A stretch of DNA of 64,000 nt, from positions 112,272,838 through 112,336,837 of the forward strand of contig OY282558.1 in assembly GCA_958295665.1 (NCBI GenBank), read 5' to 3'. The notes under the pieces are model-generated. The model saw only the letters and a list, made by a program, of their open reading frames with translations. It ran no database searches and had not been told where the DNA came from. The stretch comes from Tipula vernalis (Eukaryota; Arthropoda; Insecta; Diptera; Tipulidae). Both the position numbers and the translations under genes were made by a program. Position 1 is the first letter of the stretch, and each line of letters opens with the position of its first letter. Shown here in pieces: positions 1-12,179 of this stretch.

Positions 1-101
1 AATACTGAATACAGAATACTGAATACTGAATACAGAATACAGAATACAGAATACAGAATACAGAATACAGAATACTGAATACAGAATACTGAATACTGAA
101 A
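1..101. repeat. Heptamer tandem repeat (AATACTG/AATACAG)n
   Basis: About fourteen 7-bp units alternate between AATACTG and AATACAG, running from the window edge to about 101. The array adjoins, and in the minus-strand frame continues, the piggyBac-like reading frame to its right. It therefore either expanded inside that gene or replaced its 3' part. The left limit is outside the window. Confidence 0.95.
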
Positions 102-736
102 TGTCAATAATTTCCAGATTTTCTGCGGTTTATCCCGATTTAGAATATTGTGTTCTGTGTATACTTCATTGGCCTTCCTGTTTGTGTGTCTAATGATTAT
201 TTCACACATGACGTCCGTAAATATACACTTGAAGGTATCTCTTACAGATAACATTTCGGTCGATCGCGATGGCCCACTTCGTTGACTCCTGAGAATATTG
301 TGTCTCAATGTTTGCCTTTGAGGAGGATTTTGTCTCCATATCGATCCATCTTTTCCTTTTAGATAAGGCGAATTATTACAATTTGCACTTCCAGTTTCTC
401 CTTCGTCTTCAACTTCACTATCGCTGAAAATTTCTTCATCAGACACTTCAATTTGGACTTCATGATCTTCATAAACGTCCTCTATGTCTGAATCTTCCAC
501 GTTTCTATCCGCTGCTGTAGGAAGCCACTCATCTTCTGAGCCGTCGTCAACAAAATCAAGCACTTCTTCGTCATCGTCACATTCCTCTAATAAACGATTT
601 AGGTATGCTTGTTGATCTTCATACGACAAACTAGGGCAAAAATGTGTATATAAATGTAAAAAAACCGAACGGATCATCCAAATAATAAATCTTACCGTCT
701 AAACTCAGCATTTGAAATATCTCTGTGGTCCGCCAT
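102..736 (-). CDS. piggyBac-like transposase, 5' part (two exons), truncated
   Basis: Seen: a minus-strand ATG at 736 opens a 41-nt exon (696-736). It is followed by a 65-nt GT-AG intron (631-695, donor GTAAGA, acceptor CCCTAG) and then an uninterrupted exon from 630 to about 102. Joining across the intron keeps the frame (phase 2). The N-terminus is strongly acidic (runs such as EECDDDEE). It is followed by YLKGKDGSIW, a proline pair, and a GPSRST stretch. Then comes FTDVMCEIIIRHTN, matching the start of the piggyBac DDE domain (F..fft..m...iv..TN). Known: the family excises and inserts DNA at TTAA using a DDD triad; none of the catalytic aspartates is reached here. The frame then enters the heptamer repeat, so the protein is truncated. 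It may be an element or a domesticated gene. The intact splice sites and frame suggest it is younger than most remnants here. Confidence 0.8.
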
Positions 737-1072
737 TTTATCACTCACATATATATTTATTTACAAAAAAAATCACTTCCGCAATCAACCTTTCCATTTG
801 AATACCACACCTACTCTAATTTCCTCAGCTCTCCTAAAAGATTCTTTTCTGTTTTGTTTTACTAGCATTAACCGGGGATTCCCCATTTTTTATTTATTTT
901 TTTGGTTTTATAACGTTTAAAATAGTATATTAAAATAAATAAAGGCAATAATACACTGGCAAATACAAACATTTTCGATATTAACAAGAAAATACATGTG
1001 GCCACCCGGCTGGGTCGGGTATAGAATAGTGTATAATTTTTTGGGTATAGACACAACGGTTAAGCTACTGAC
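737..1072. other. No gene recognised
   Basis: AT-rich sequence upstream of the piggyBac-like start. Small open frames at 868-1138 have no recognisable motif. A C/G-rich patch near 1000-1020 is unexplained. Confidence 0.5.
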
Positions 1073-1384
1073 TTTTATTTCGATGATGTGCTCTCTGGCG
1101 GAGACACAATAGAATACGTAATAAGATGCCAACAACAACTATGAAAACTGCTTAGTTCTGGGGAATTTGAACTGAGCAAGTGGATATCGAACCACAACGA
1201 TATCGTGGAAGACATTCGAAAAGAACAATGGGAAACGAAACCAACCATCATAAACAAAGAACATGAATCAATAAAAAACATTAGGAATGATGTGAAATCC
1301 ACAGAGAGACGAATTCGAGTGCCGGGTCTATATGGAACCAATGACATGACTGGACACAGAACGAGCTCTTATATCAGAAATTGA
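1073..1384 (+). pseudogene. BEL/Pao-type reverse transcriptase fragment
   Basis: One plus-strand frame reads FYFDDVLSGGDT, then a helix rich in Q and L, then FELSKWISNHNDIVEDI, and ends at a TGA at 1382-1384. The YxDD core, the SGGDT following it and the later 'F.L.KW.SN' block are typical of BEL/Pao retrotransposon polymerases (palm and thumb). A TGA at 1142-1144 breaks the frame, and neither the upstream RT motifs nor protease or integrase is found nearby. It is a dead scrap of about 100 codons. Family assignment rests on the motif spacing only. Confidence 0.65.
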
Positions 1385-1402
1385 CAAAATATTTGTACAA
1401 AT

Positions 1403-1602
1403 CAGTAAAATAAAGAGGTAATTTCAACACAATATATCTACCCCAAAAAGTAGAAATATCATCCCCCTCCCCGTATTTCCCTATGGGTTATACAATATAT
1501 GTAAATACCCCTTCAAAAAATGAGAGATTTCCTTAAGGTGCTTTATTTGGTTTGGTTTCATACTGATAAAAAGTTGGTCTACTTTTCAGCATGTGCTGTT
1601 GA
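1403..1602 (+). repeat. Dispersed repeat copy, related to the arms of the P-type element
   Basis: About 200 bp resemble the left arm at about 15230-15400 and the reverse complement of the right arm at about 19880-20060. Shared pieces include AAGTAGAAATA, a CCCCC run, GGTTATACA, GGTTTGGTTTCATACTG and AAAAGTTGGTCTAC. It appears to be a solitary fragment of the same repeat family. Confidence 0.6.
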
Positions 1603-1869
1603 TGGATAGGATGTACATGCATGATGCAGGATGCACCAATTTTTGAAAATTTGTTGCCAGAGCTCAACCCTGTTATTTAAAATATACCAAACATACTATG
1701 AAATCATTGTTTATTCTCTTGATCCCTATATTTAATCACAATATGGGAACATCTCTGAGATTCATATTAGTTGGGTTAGTTCAGTAGCACTTCCATCTAC
1801 TTCTCTCTCCTATTCTAAGGTTCCGACAATACGTAACATACATGACCCTGACGTTTGATATTTAATTTT

Positions 1870-3440
1870 TTAGAGGGTTTGGCATTGTCCAATGTGTTTT
1901 TGTATTGGATCACGCCAAATTCCTTCGTAAATCGAAGCCACCTCCACTTCCCAACAATTGAATTTATTACACCCATCATCAATTTTACGACATATAAATT
2001 TTTCTTTTGAAAATTTCGCGAAATCCTTAAAGGAATTGGAATTCATTTTAATCACCTGGAATGGTTTACTCTTCGTAATCGAGCGAACAAAATTAAACCA
2101 GTCGCGGGGGTGGTGAATGTTCATTGTAGTCTTTTTTTGTTTTTGCTTTTCTATTAATGCGTGATCAATGTCACACTCCATATAAATACGACCAGGAACT
2201 AAAAATTTGCGGTCAATATACTCAATATTTGGCAGCTTTTGAGTGCACAAAAAGGACATTGCAGCCACATTACTATTTTTATTTTGATCCGAGCATGAGT
2301 CGCTATAAAATATAACATTTCTTAATTAGGCAACATGTAATTTCGTTATCAACACGAGAAGCAATTATTTCGTGCCACATAAAACAAAATGCTTCCGGTG
2401 TTGTGCAATTGTAGATTGTCAAATTGAATGTCCACAGAGGTATTTTATAAAAAGACAATAATGTCCGTAAAAGCGGGTGGCCAAGCATTGCTGCAAATCG
2501 AAAGCAAACACTAGAACGGTTTTGTCTAATTGTACCAATGCCTTGTCTCTCCTTTTACTTTCGTATGCAGCTTCTGCATCTGCATGATGTATGCTTTGTT
2601 CCGACTGTAGAAATGTTTTATCCTCTTTAGTGGTTGCTTAGTTTATTTTTATTGTTTTGCATTTGTTGCACACATCTAATTTAGGTGATTTGAACTTCCA
2701 TTTCATACTCGTATCATGGAAGATCTTAGTATAAGTTGTGATTGAAGCTGGGTATGTGTATTTTTTAACATATAAGTCATACATTCGAGATATATTGAGA
2801 TCACCTTGCAGGTATTTTTGTGAAGTACAGCTCTATAATGGCTTTCATAAGCCGGGAAATTGTTAATATATGATATTTTATATCGCCAATTTTTTCTCCA
2901 CAAAATGATCTGGAACAATCGAATTTTTTTTTTTTAATCATAGTTTTAATAAACTGATCGTATTCACCAAAAACACATTTACAGCATTTTGCGCAAAATG
3001 GGACTCGTGTTGACTCAGTATTCAAATTGTATCCATAAGTGTAATCACGTTTTCTTAATTTTTTGTTACCTGAATTTTCCTTTCAGATTTTTTTTGGATT
3101 AACATCAATCAGAGCTGCTAATGTATTCATTCTCAAACTGAAACTTCCTACCTAGCCAGTATAGCTATCGTGTATTTTTTTAAGTACATTAGAGTCAATT
3201 CTTTGGCAAACCTTTTTACACGAGTTCCTTAAATTTTTTTTTTCTTCAATTTTTTCTCCGAAGCAGTTGTATATGCCTGTCCTAAGTTTCGCTTTCTTTT
3301 ACATATTTTTGTGATTCTTTTTTGGTCAAATGCTGTGAAGATTCATCTATAATGTTTGATTCCTGTAGTGTTTCAGTTCCATTTGTCTTTATCAGTATTA
3401 TCAGACCTATTTTCTGAAACGTAATCAGGATCAATAATGC
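1870..3440 (-). pseudogene. DUF7869-type protein gene, decayed
   Basis: Not functionally characterised. Read on the minus strand from right to left, several frames join into one recognisable insect protein family. At about 3440-3130 there is an N-terminal block with RKRNLGQAYTTASEK and paired cysteines (NSCKKVC). At about 3025-2930 there is VPFCAKCCKCVFGEYDQF. At about 2880-2640 the sequence reads NFPAYESHYRA, then IFHDTSMKWKFKSPKLDVCN. At about 2500-2320 it reads FDLQ, then LWTFNLTIYN and FMWHEIIASR. At 2310-1870 it reads FYSDSCSDQNKN, then KLPNIEYIDRKF and a C-terminal block ending near 1870. The order matches the DUF7869 proteins common in insects, with a D-rich core (DLQ, SDSC.DQNKN). At least three frameshifts (near 2310, 2470 and 2790) and several stops make it a pseudogene. 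The 50-bp direct repeats at 1708-1760 and 4633-4685 flank it at a distance. Confidence 0.7.
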
Positions 3441-3587
3441 TATCATCTAAAGAATGATCTCTTCAAGTGCATTCATGGCTACTATAGTATAAAAATTAGT
3501 TTTACTTAGACAAAACATATTAGGAGTACACAATATAATTACGTTCACTTGATGATTGAAGAGCACTGTACCTTAGCAATACAAGTT

Positions 3588-3848
3588 CTAAAATTTTAAA
3601 TTAATTATTTTTGTACAATCTTGAAATAGGTATGGTACAAATTTACCGTATGTCACGTAATCCACTTTAACATTATTCAAATTTTGCGGCAAATCAGTTA
3701 CTTCAACTTGTTTAGAATTGTTACCTGCACTCATTAAAATACAAACAATACTATACATAAGCATTATTTTAAACTGAAATGGTACGTTTACGTAAACTTC
3801 TTCTTGTTCAGTTTTCGAACCGTCAAAGTTTCCTCGAATATGATTCAT
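3588..3848 (-). CDS. Unassigned small open frame (86 codons)
   Basis: A real ATG at 3848 opens 86 codons in AT-rich sequence. It begins MNHIRGNFDGSKTEQEEVYV, with a short hydrophobic stretch (IMLMYSIVCILM) in the middle. No family is recognised. It lies upstream of the DUF7869-type remnant on the same strand and could be an unrelated chance frame or a leading exon. Chance is the likelier reading. Confidence 0.15.
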   Translation of the reverse strand: MNHIRGNFDGSKTEQEEVYVNVPFQFKIMLMYSIVCILMSAGNNSKQVEVTDLPQNLNNVKVDYVTYGKFVPYLFQDCTKIINLKF

Positions 3849-4380
3849 TTTCTTAGAATTGTTATTTTCATCATTTGTATAATTTCACTACTACAAAATT
3901 CTACTCTTGATTTTGTTTTATTTTTTGCTTAATAACATTGATAATAATTATTGCAATAACTCAGCACAATGTTCATAATACAAAAGTATCAGCAACACTA
4001 AATGCTAAAAATAAACTAGCCTATCTACTTGCATCGTTCTATGCAGCATACATTAGAGTAGGTTATTTCTATGTAAAATAGTAGTATTTTTATATACATT
4101 ATATAATAGTAGCCTAAATAGACATAAGCAACTATAAAATATTGAAATAATTTGAGAACATAAAAGAAATACTTGGTATAGAAGCCTAATTCGATGTAAG
4201 TGTAGCAAATCGAACAGTTTGCGCTTTATGTAGTAGTTTACATAAGCTACTCTAAATATTTGATTTGTATATAAGCATATTTTGTAGAATAGCTTATTTG
4301 TAGATAAGTTCCTTTAACTTAAGCAAATATGAAAATTTCTGTACTTATGCTAAAATAAAGTTTTAATATCTCGGCTTGTA
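3849..4380. other. No gene recognised
   Basis: AT-rich sequence with repeated 'taagc' and 'gtag' words and no coding frame. Confidence 0.5.
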
Positions 4381-4620
4381 TGTGCGATAGAGAGGTCGGA
4401 ATTTGAGCAAAATAGTAGCTTGTACTTTTGTGTTTATGTCTCAAAAAATCCATTTTTCTCTTAAGTCGACATAAGCTACTCCAATTTATTGCCACAAATA
4501 TGTGCGATAGAGAGGTCGGAATTTAAGCAAAATAGTAGCTTGTACTTTTGTGTTTATGTCTCAAAAAATCCATTTTTCTCTTAAGTCGACATAAGCTACT
4601 CCAATTTATTGCCACAAATA
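4381..4620 (+). repeat. 120-bp tandem duplication, two near-identical copies
   Basis: 4381-4500 and 4501-4620 are the same 120 bp, starting TGTGCGATAGAGAGGTCGGA. I find one difference (TTGAGC against TTAAGC near base 23). No third copy occurs on either side. The near identity suggests a recent event or an assembly artefact. Confidence 0.97.
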
Positions 4621-5384
4621 TACCAAAGGAAGCTTCGTTTATCCTCTATATATCCTTTATAGTCACAATATGGGAACTTCTCTGAGGCTGAGTGCTTCAT
4701 CACATCGATTTTGGTCTGTAAAGATTTTTGGTCAAACTACATTAAAGTATCGTGTTTTTTTTACGTCCTTAATTTAAACTATCAAACATCTTTTCGAATT
4801 TACTTATTTTCTGTCACGTATTTTATACGAGTAAAAATATAACGATACTTCAATAAATCGTTTGGATGTTCACTTTTTTGTGTAAACGGCACTTTTCTGT
4901 TAATTTGTGTAGATACACTTTTCTGTTAACGTTAAATATTTCACATCGGTTTGACCAATACTTAATGATTTTATAAAAACATTTATGACTACAATATTTC
5001 TGTTTCAAAAATGAATTTAGAAATTCAATTTCACATAATAGAAAATCTTTTTTTCTGATTTGGCCAAAATATCGCTATATCCATTACGTTGGATCGATGC
5101 CGTCGAATGATAATACATCTAGCTAACTTTTGTACAAGATGATTTCCACATGATTTCGGAAACTAACCTCACCTTTGCCATCCAAAGCGCTCCACTCAAG
5201 GGTTTCTTGCCCTCTAAGGAGATGGTTTTACATTCTCCACGTTATTTTGCCACTAATTTATGAAGCGCTCTCTTCGTTAACTCTGTCGTTACCGAACATT
5301 TTAATTTGATAAACTTTATTATGCATTTTGTTGAACAATAATAACTTTAGATTATGTAAAAATTTCGAAAGATCAAAAAAATAC
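4621..5384. other. No gene recognised
   Basis: AT-rich. At about 4633-4685 it holds a roughly 50-bp word (CACAATATGGGAAC followed by TCTCTGAG) also present in direct orientation at about 1708-1760. Nothing else is identified. Confidence 0.5.
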
Positions 5385-5812
5385 GTCAAATCACATTATT
5401 TATAAGTCATGTTTTATTTTTATGATTTTTATGTTTTTGAATGTGTAACTCTAATTAAACAAAAAAAATGTATTGGACATCTATTTTTTGTTGTTGTTCA
5501 ATAAAGATGAACATGGAAGAAAATTCAAATAAAACGTTTCGGTGGTGATTTTGGAAAGGATAAAATGAAAGATAGTATCATTTTTATAATTATTTTGTAA
5601 ATGAGCCCAACTTTCTAATTTTTGGATAATTAATTTTTTTCTATATTAATAAATACAACAACACCCACGTGTTCAAATTTTTGACAACAACAACAAAGAA
5701 ATCATGTTACATTAATTGTTTGATTTACTGTGCTACACATTCAAAACATAAAAATCATAAAATTAAAATATGACTTCTGCCCCAATATAAAGAATGTTTG
5801 ATTTCACGTATT
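5385..5812. mobile_element. Inverted-repeat (foldback/MITE-like) element
   Basis: The left arm at about 5385-5480 and the right arm at about 5700-5812 are inverted copies. Both contain the words AATACGT, TATGATTTTTATG and GAATGTGTA in matching order. GTTGTTGTT and AACAACAAC also mirror each other inside. There is no coding capacity. No convincing target duplication was found, so the superfamily is unknown. Confidence 0.6.
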
Positions 5813-5849
5813 TTACACCCCATATTCATTAAATTTAACTGTATTAAAT

Positions 5850-6050
5850 ATGTATGTATATTTCATTATATGTTTTAAAATTGAGTCAATTGATAAAAGA
5901 ATATTTCGTAAAAATGTTTTACAACTTTTAGTAAAACACTTTACGGAAAATTTTAGTAGACATAGGACTATTGATTCCTACGGAAAATATTTTATAGTTT
6001 GTTGTGCTTTTGATTCTATACTATATATAGACATAGTAATTCTGCGTTAA
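5850..6050 (+). other. Open frame without support
   Basis: A 66-codon frame in AT-rich DNA between two inverted-repeat elements. No motif is recognised and it is likely a chance frame. Confidence 0.1.
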
Positions 6051-6183
6051 AAATTTAACATTTCACAGAGGGACTCTTAATTTGAGATTTTATCTCATCA
6101 ATGTTATTGGTCTGATAATTTAATACAATTATCTGAGTTAGCGTAATTTAGTGTTTTATTTTTATGAGCCAATAATTATTTAT

Positions 6184-6330
6184 AAATTAAACAATTTTTA
6201 TTTAGTTTAGGGCTCTTTTTTATTTCTTTTTCAGATTACGATTTTGAAAATGAACCCGAATAGAGTTCGAAAGCTAAAGCTTTAATTAGTTAAAAAAGAG
6301 TTCTAAACTAAATCAAAATTGTTAAATTTA
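6184..6330. mobile_element. Short inverted-repeat element (MITE-like)
   Basis: About 40-bp arms, 6184-6222 and 6289-6330, are inverted copies built on TTTAGTTTAG and CTCTTTTTTA. They flank roughly 65 bp. It resembles a small MITE; the superfamily is not assigned. Confidence 0.6.
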
Positions 6331-6969
6331 GCGTAATTTCTTTACTAGAAATATTATGGAAGCATATCAGCTGTAAATTGTTAAATTGTCGATATAATAG
6401 GTTATTACATATTCAAACATTACTCAATATATCTGAAAATTGCGGTGCTTTTTACGCCGCCCATCGACAACTCATCTATTGGAGAATAAAGATTAAGGCA
6501 AATTGCGCGTTCGCGATAATTGAATAATCCCTTGGGGTAGTTTAAGTTTGGGGTAGCGAAGAGACTATATAGAGCTAGCGGGGATAGATATTGGAAGTGG
6601 CTAATTATTATTTAATAGTCGAACTCCTTGTTTTAAATTAGATACAAACTCAACAATAAATCAATCCGAAATATTGTTAGGATAATATTTCGACCTACGC
6701 ATAAAACAAAACTCATCAAACAGAAAGGTTTACGGAATAATTTATTGAATATAACAAAATTAATATTCAAATTGCCATCCTTGTATATTTATTTATTCCT
6801 TAAACAATTTAACATTTTTAATTTGAATAGAAATCAAATATTTGTAATACTGAAGTAGGGTACCACAGGTCCTTGTAGAAAATACAATTTTAATCAAAAA
6901 AATCCACTCAATTTGATAAAATTCAAATTCTTTTAAAACCATAAGCATAAATCAATAAACTTTCCATAT
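6331..6969. other. No gene recognised
   Basis: AT-rich apart from a more mixed patch at 6440-6600 (pieces such as GCGCGTTCGCGATAA). That patch may be the end of an old element. No coding frame is supported. Confidence 0.45.
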
Positions 6970-7366
<397 letters not shown>

Positions 7367-7869
7367 TTCACTCGTATTTCCAATCTCCATCTATTATTTA
7401 GTCATCGAGATGCAAATGAATATAAATCTTTTATAATCGATCGCCATATTTATCTACAAGCATACGAGGATAAAAACAACATTTGATTGTTGCACATGAT
7501 TAATCATTCAGAGGATTTCTCGAAAGTCAAAAAAATATTATTTATGCTCCTATATATAACTACACATACATAACTATAATATGTATACGAACTGTATGAG
7601 AGATTCACAAGATAATTTTATCAATGTTTCCATTAAATTATTTTATTTTCAATTATTTATTTCAATCAATGATACTAACATTTATTTTTTGCATTTGATA
7701 TAATTTAACATAAAAGTGAAAATAAATAATTAGATTATGTTATAAAATGAGTTTCGAATATATCGTAAGCAAATATCTGGATTCTTGTTAAGGTTGATTC
7801 AGGCAGGGTTTTGTTACATATGGGATTTGTATATGTATAAAATGCGGAATTGTAAATAACTACGTAGAT
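7367..7869. other. No gene recognised
   Basis: AT-rich spacer with no motif or repeat identified. Confidence 0.5.
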
Positions 7870-7945
7870 TTAAAAAAGTTGCGTTGCCCTCTCAATCAGT
7901 AAAATGATTTACATAAATTGAGATGAGGCCAACAAACGACTTTGC

Positions 7946-8295
7946 TTAAGGAACGAGGAGTTTTGAGAAACTTATTAAGCGTGATTTTATCCCTAAATTT
8001 TTTTTGGTAGGCGAACCTTTGCAGAATAAATTCTCTAGAATTTCTATTAGATCCTCAGTCAGACCATCATCATTCGCTGTTTTGTACGTTAAGCAACCAA
8101 CAGTTCGAACATTATGATCATTGAATTTAATACTGCCTTGTACAATTTTTGCTGTTTTCTTTTCATCAGTTAACACTGTCAGTGTTTGTCTTAAATCTCC
8201 GCGAAGGATTACAGCTTAAGAATAATCACCTATTGAAGTAGTTTGTTGATATAGCTAATTGTATTATTAATTGCCATTATGGCTTCAGCTAGGAT
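7946..8295 (-). pseudogene. Helitron/PIF1-type helicase fragment
   Basis: Read on the minus strand, the frame from about 8215 gives AVILRGDLRQTLTVL, then a lysine-rich stretch and AKIVQGSIKFNDH. The L.GDFRQ.LPV signature followed by 'ra.Iv.aSIK' is the PIF1-like helicase of Helitrons; here F and P of the signature are replaced. Upstream, 8295-8230 reads AEAIMAINN, as expected for the preceding helix. The frame stays open to 7946, where similarity fades. Stops precede the motif, and no Rep/HUH domain or CTRR end was found. It is a dead fragment. Confidence 0.5.
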
Positions 8296-8833
8296 CTGAG
8301 CTAAAAGTTACAGAGTACATGGGCCCAAAAGTTAACGCTTTGCCTTTTTGTCGAGGGTTCTATTTATGATCTCTGTCATCATAATATATAATACTAAGGG
8401 ATGTCAGTGTACAAATGGTTTTGGGTTGTTTCATCTAGGTTAAGTTAGTATCGCCTGTAGCTTGACTTTCTGCTACAGAATACATTTTGTCTTCAGCTAG
8501 AGAAAGATGAACTTGAAGTCACACAATTGTATGTGATTGGTCGTGCCTTTTAAAAAAAAAATATTCGCCAAATTTCTACGGGAGTTTTACATACCTGGAC
8601 ACCAAAAACATTGAATTTCATCGTTAAGCAAGTGCTCTGTTCTTCAGTTGATATTTATATAGTAGCACAATCGTCAGCCACATTAATATGGTAATTGATT
8701 TTAACTGAAGTATGGACCGAGATTTAAGAAATCCGTCTAAATTTGCCAGTATTTCATCCTGAAAGCTCAACCAAACATGATGAATTTGGGATATATTTTT
8801 AAATAAATTAAAATAAATTTTAATAAGGAGATT
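8296..8833. other. No gene recognised
   Basis: No coding frame. It may include decayed Helitron flank but nothing diagnostic is visible. Confidence 0.4.
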
Positions 8834-10990
8834 TTATGCTAACACATCATTTATATAATTCAACTTAGCATAATAAAAATTTTTGTATAATACTTTTAAA
8901 TTTGATTCTAGACAAACTAAAATCGAACACAGCAGAAATATTATTAAATACACGACTTGAGTTGAAAATCGGCCATACAAATCCGACATACAAAACTTTG
9001 ATCGATAGAAGCGGAGATCAATCTCGAAATCACGGTATCTGAGTGATCGCACAACGACGACAGTTGTGAACAATAAATTCGGCCCACTATCACGTCGCGC
9101 ACCACGAAACGTACATATGAAACTTGCCTACCTACGGACAATGGTTCAATATTCAGTAACAGGCAACGGCCTAAATATGGCCATAGCACATACTTAAAAT
9201 CGTTTGCATCCCAAGGGAGTCGCCTAAAGGCAAATATCCGAAATCACATCTGAATCGATTCTACACGGCTAGGGGAATTGTTATAGTGCGGATTCCAGAC
9301 AATTGAAGCATAAAGGACTTTTAGAGGATCACGAAAATCTTTTGAGAAACGGATTAAAAACCCTAACATCTGTCAATGTGGCCTACAAAAGATAAATTTC
9401 GAGAAAATAAGACACAAAACATTCATATCTCTAGATAAAATATTATTTAAACGCACTTTTTGAGTAAGGCTCGTTAAATGTGACAAAATCCATTTTAAAG
9501 GAAGGACATCACACTCGAGTGGTTCCAGTTTCTTTACAAATATAGGACAAGATCAATTTCATCGAATACTTTACTAAAATCAGTAAACACCAATTCAAAA
9601 CTATCACCACCTTCCAATGCTAAAGTCAAAAAATTTATGAACAAAACATGATTTGTCACAGTTGATCGTACAGAGTAAAACCCATGCAGGTTGCGCAGAG
9701 ATGGAAATAATTTAGAATAGGAAATAAGATAGCTCGGTAATTTTCTCCATTTATTATTCAACATTTGCTTAATGAAACTGTATTTCCAAATTGAAGGAAA
9801 TACTTCATTCGCCAACCCCTGTAAGTCAGCGGTTGACCCAAAACATAAGCACATTCTTTTAACATAATAGGGGGAATTTTGTGCGGGCCACCACTCACAT
9901 TCACATTTACATTTAACAATGCATGCAGAACGTCATCGCTAGTAAACTAAATTTTAATGTTTGAATTTTTACTAAAATCAAAATCGGCATCCTCTCTCGA
10001 AGAAAGAAAGAAATGCTGCAAACATGTCAGTGATTCTATGCGGTTCACTAACAGTCACAAAATTTAGAGACATTTGTGAGAATTGTTTCTAATATTCGAT
10101 TCAATCTCAACAATAGATGAATTATACAAGAAACGATTCAAAAGTTTAAATTGAGCCCTAAGAGCACAAAATATTTCATAATTTACGACGGATGGATTCA
10201 ATTTGTACCTTTTACGAGCTTTACATTTAAAAGATCAATATAAGCGTCCAAATTACTTATTTTATATCGATCACAATTAATATTGTCCAGAAACACATTT
10301 AAAGCATGATAGTCTCCTATTTTAAAGTTGAAAGACTCACTAGAATTAAAATTTACGTTAACGTTAAAACAATTATCAAAAGTTAATTGGATGTGTAGTG
10401 GTGGTGTATGAACAATACTCGAAGAACTATGAAGATCATCACAAGCAATGATTGTTCTGGTTCTCAATGTTGTTAATCTGTTTTAGTTCGTGAGAACAGA
10501 TTGAGGCCATCACAAGGTCTGAGATTAAATCTCATCATCATCAACAGTAAGCAATTTTACTTTCGGCAGCTATAACTGCAAGTTAGTTTGAGAATATAAA
10601 CACTAACTATTAACACCAGCTTACCCTTGAAGGTAACTTTAACAGTCAGAATTTCCAATTCGTTACTCTCCAGATCAATAATATCGGCACGTATAAATAT
10701 GTACTCGTACTATCCTTCGAGTTGATACAGATATATAATCATTTGAGATTGCAGTAGATGTTGCTACAACGTTGGAAAGCCAATTTAGACAATTTTCATT
10801 TATACAGCAACTGATCAATAGGTATCTGATAAGAAAATATTACCCTCCAGCATTTAGAAAAGGACGGTTGTACTTCATAGTTATTTATAGCATTCTATCG
10901 TCTAATATCGGTTACTTTCCCTGGCTGCTTCATTCTGGTTTAACTTCGTATAGCATTTGGCTTCTGTCACCAAACAGATTATATTGTTGC
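8834..10990 (-). pseudogene. Jockey-like non-LTR retrotransposon (LINE), decayed
   Basis: Minus-strand frames line up in LINE ORF2 order. Around 10990 a possible endonuclease start reads NNIICLVTE. At 10467-10200 an endonuclease-to-RT linker contains HTPPLHIQLTFDN and FNFKIGDYHALNVFL. At 9854-9534 the RT reads FPSIWKYSFI, then GFYSVRSTVTNHVLF and FTDFSKVFDEID, where the first catalytic aspartate is kept. At 9330-9200 the RT-distal block reads FSKDFRDP, VWNPHYNN and FRIFAFRRLPW. At 9180-8834 the C-terminus reads YLGRCLLLNIEPLSVGRQ. Several frameshifts and stops kill it. The YADD box is not visible. Clade is inferred from the FTDFSKAFD and 'RRLPW' style of the sequence. Confidence 0.75.
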
Positions 10991-12179
10991 TTATAATTGC
11001 TTAAGTCTTGATCAGCAGCTGCATTCTGACCCAACATATAATTCAGCACACTTTTACTGGTCTCTGTTTACTATATGCAAAACTCCTACAAGATGGTAGA
11101 TTCTGAAGCGTCTGATTATTTAGGGATCTTATCTTTTCTATGAACAACTTAGAAAGTGCATGGTGTCGCAAAAATCGTTTATAATATCCATAAGACCAAA
11201 GCTGTGAGCGGAAACATTTGCCTTTAAAACCGCCGGTGCCTCAAGAACAGCCTGATATTTATGTCTATAACGTGAAGTTGCTCACGATCTAGTGTAATTT
11301 ACATGTGGGGTCAAAAATTTTGTTTCTCCAAAAATCACTTTACTCTTTTGAAAGTTTCTGAGTGCGCAAAAGCAACATCAAAAAATGACCCTCCATCTGT
11401 CTGCAAGTCTGGATGTCTGCATGTATGTTTGTACCCGTGGTACATCTAGAACTGTTTCTCCGGTTTGAAATTGTATTCACCAATCTGTTTCTTAAATCAA
11501 GGCAGAGAATTGAAAAGCTTTTGGAACCTGTACATCAAGAGGATGGCCGATCCTGGCATAAGAATTTTCTCAAAACCACGTGGTGATAATCAGATTTGAG
11601 TTGATAGTTGAGCTGTAGTTATGTGGTTAGTTCAAACATGCATATAGTTTACGAATCGAATTGATTGCGGGACTGAGCTGGCCGTTGAGTTCGGAGTTGA
11701 GTAGAGGTTTGAGATTTTATTCGAGATGGCGTTAAATTAAAGTTTAGTTGGATGTTAATTCTTGAATTTAGTTATACGTTTAGGTGATCGCATTGCGACT
11801 GCTTTTGAAGTTCAGCTGGCAAATGTGTAAGGGATTAAGAGGTTCAGTTGGGAGTTGAGTAGGGAGTTGAGTTTGAGGTTAGATTGAAGTTAACACGTAA
11901 TTTTCCGGATATTCTTAATTCACTGACAGAAAGTTAAACCAGATCCTGATCCTGATGACCAGATCCTGCCCAAGCAGATTTGGGCTCAGGTGCAATAATT
12001 TACGAAACAGCTATCAAATTTTCCCTTTACTGAGCCCAACAGGTGTATCATTTAGATAGAAATTAGTCCCGAAAAAATTTGTCCCTTTGCCAGAGCTTTG
12101 AACTCAAGGTGTGATACTACAATCCATGTATTGAACTTTTTAGGGCAATAAGAAATATGAAATTGTTCCACCGTCATCT
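10991..12179. other. No gene; repeat-derived sequence with a GTTGAG-rich patch
   Basis: 11380-11480 has the 'CTGTCTGCAAGTCTG...CCGGTTTGAAATTG' style of sequence also seen beside the octamer array at 49.2 kb. 11595-11890 is rich in degenerate GTTGAG/GAGTTGAG words on the plus strand. No coding frame is supported. Confidence 0.4.
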
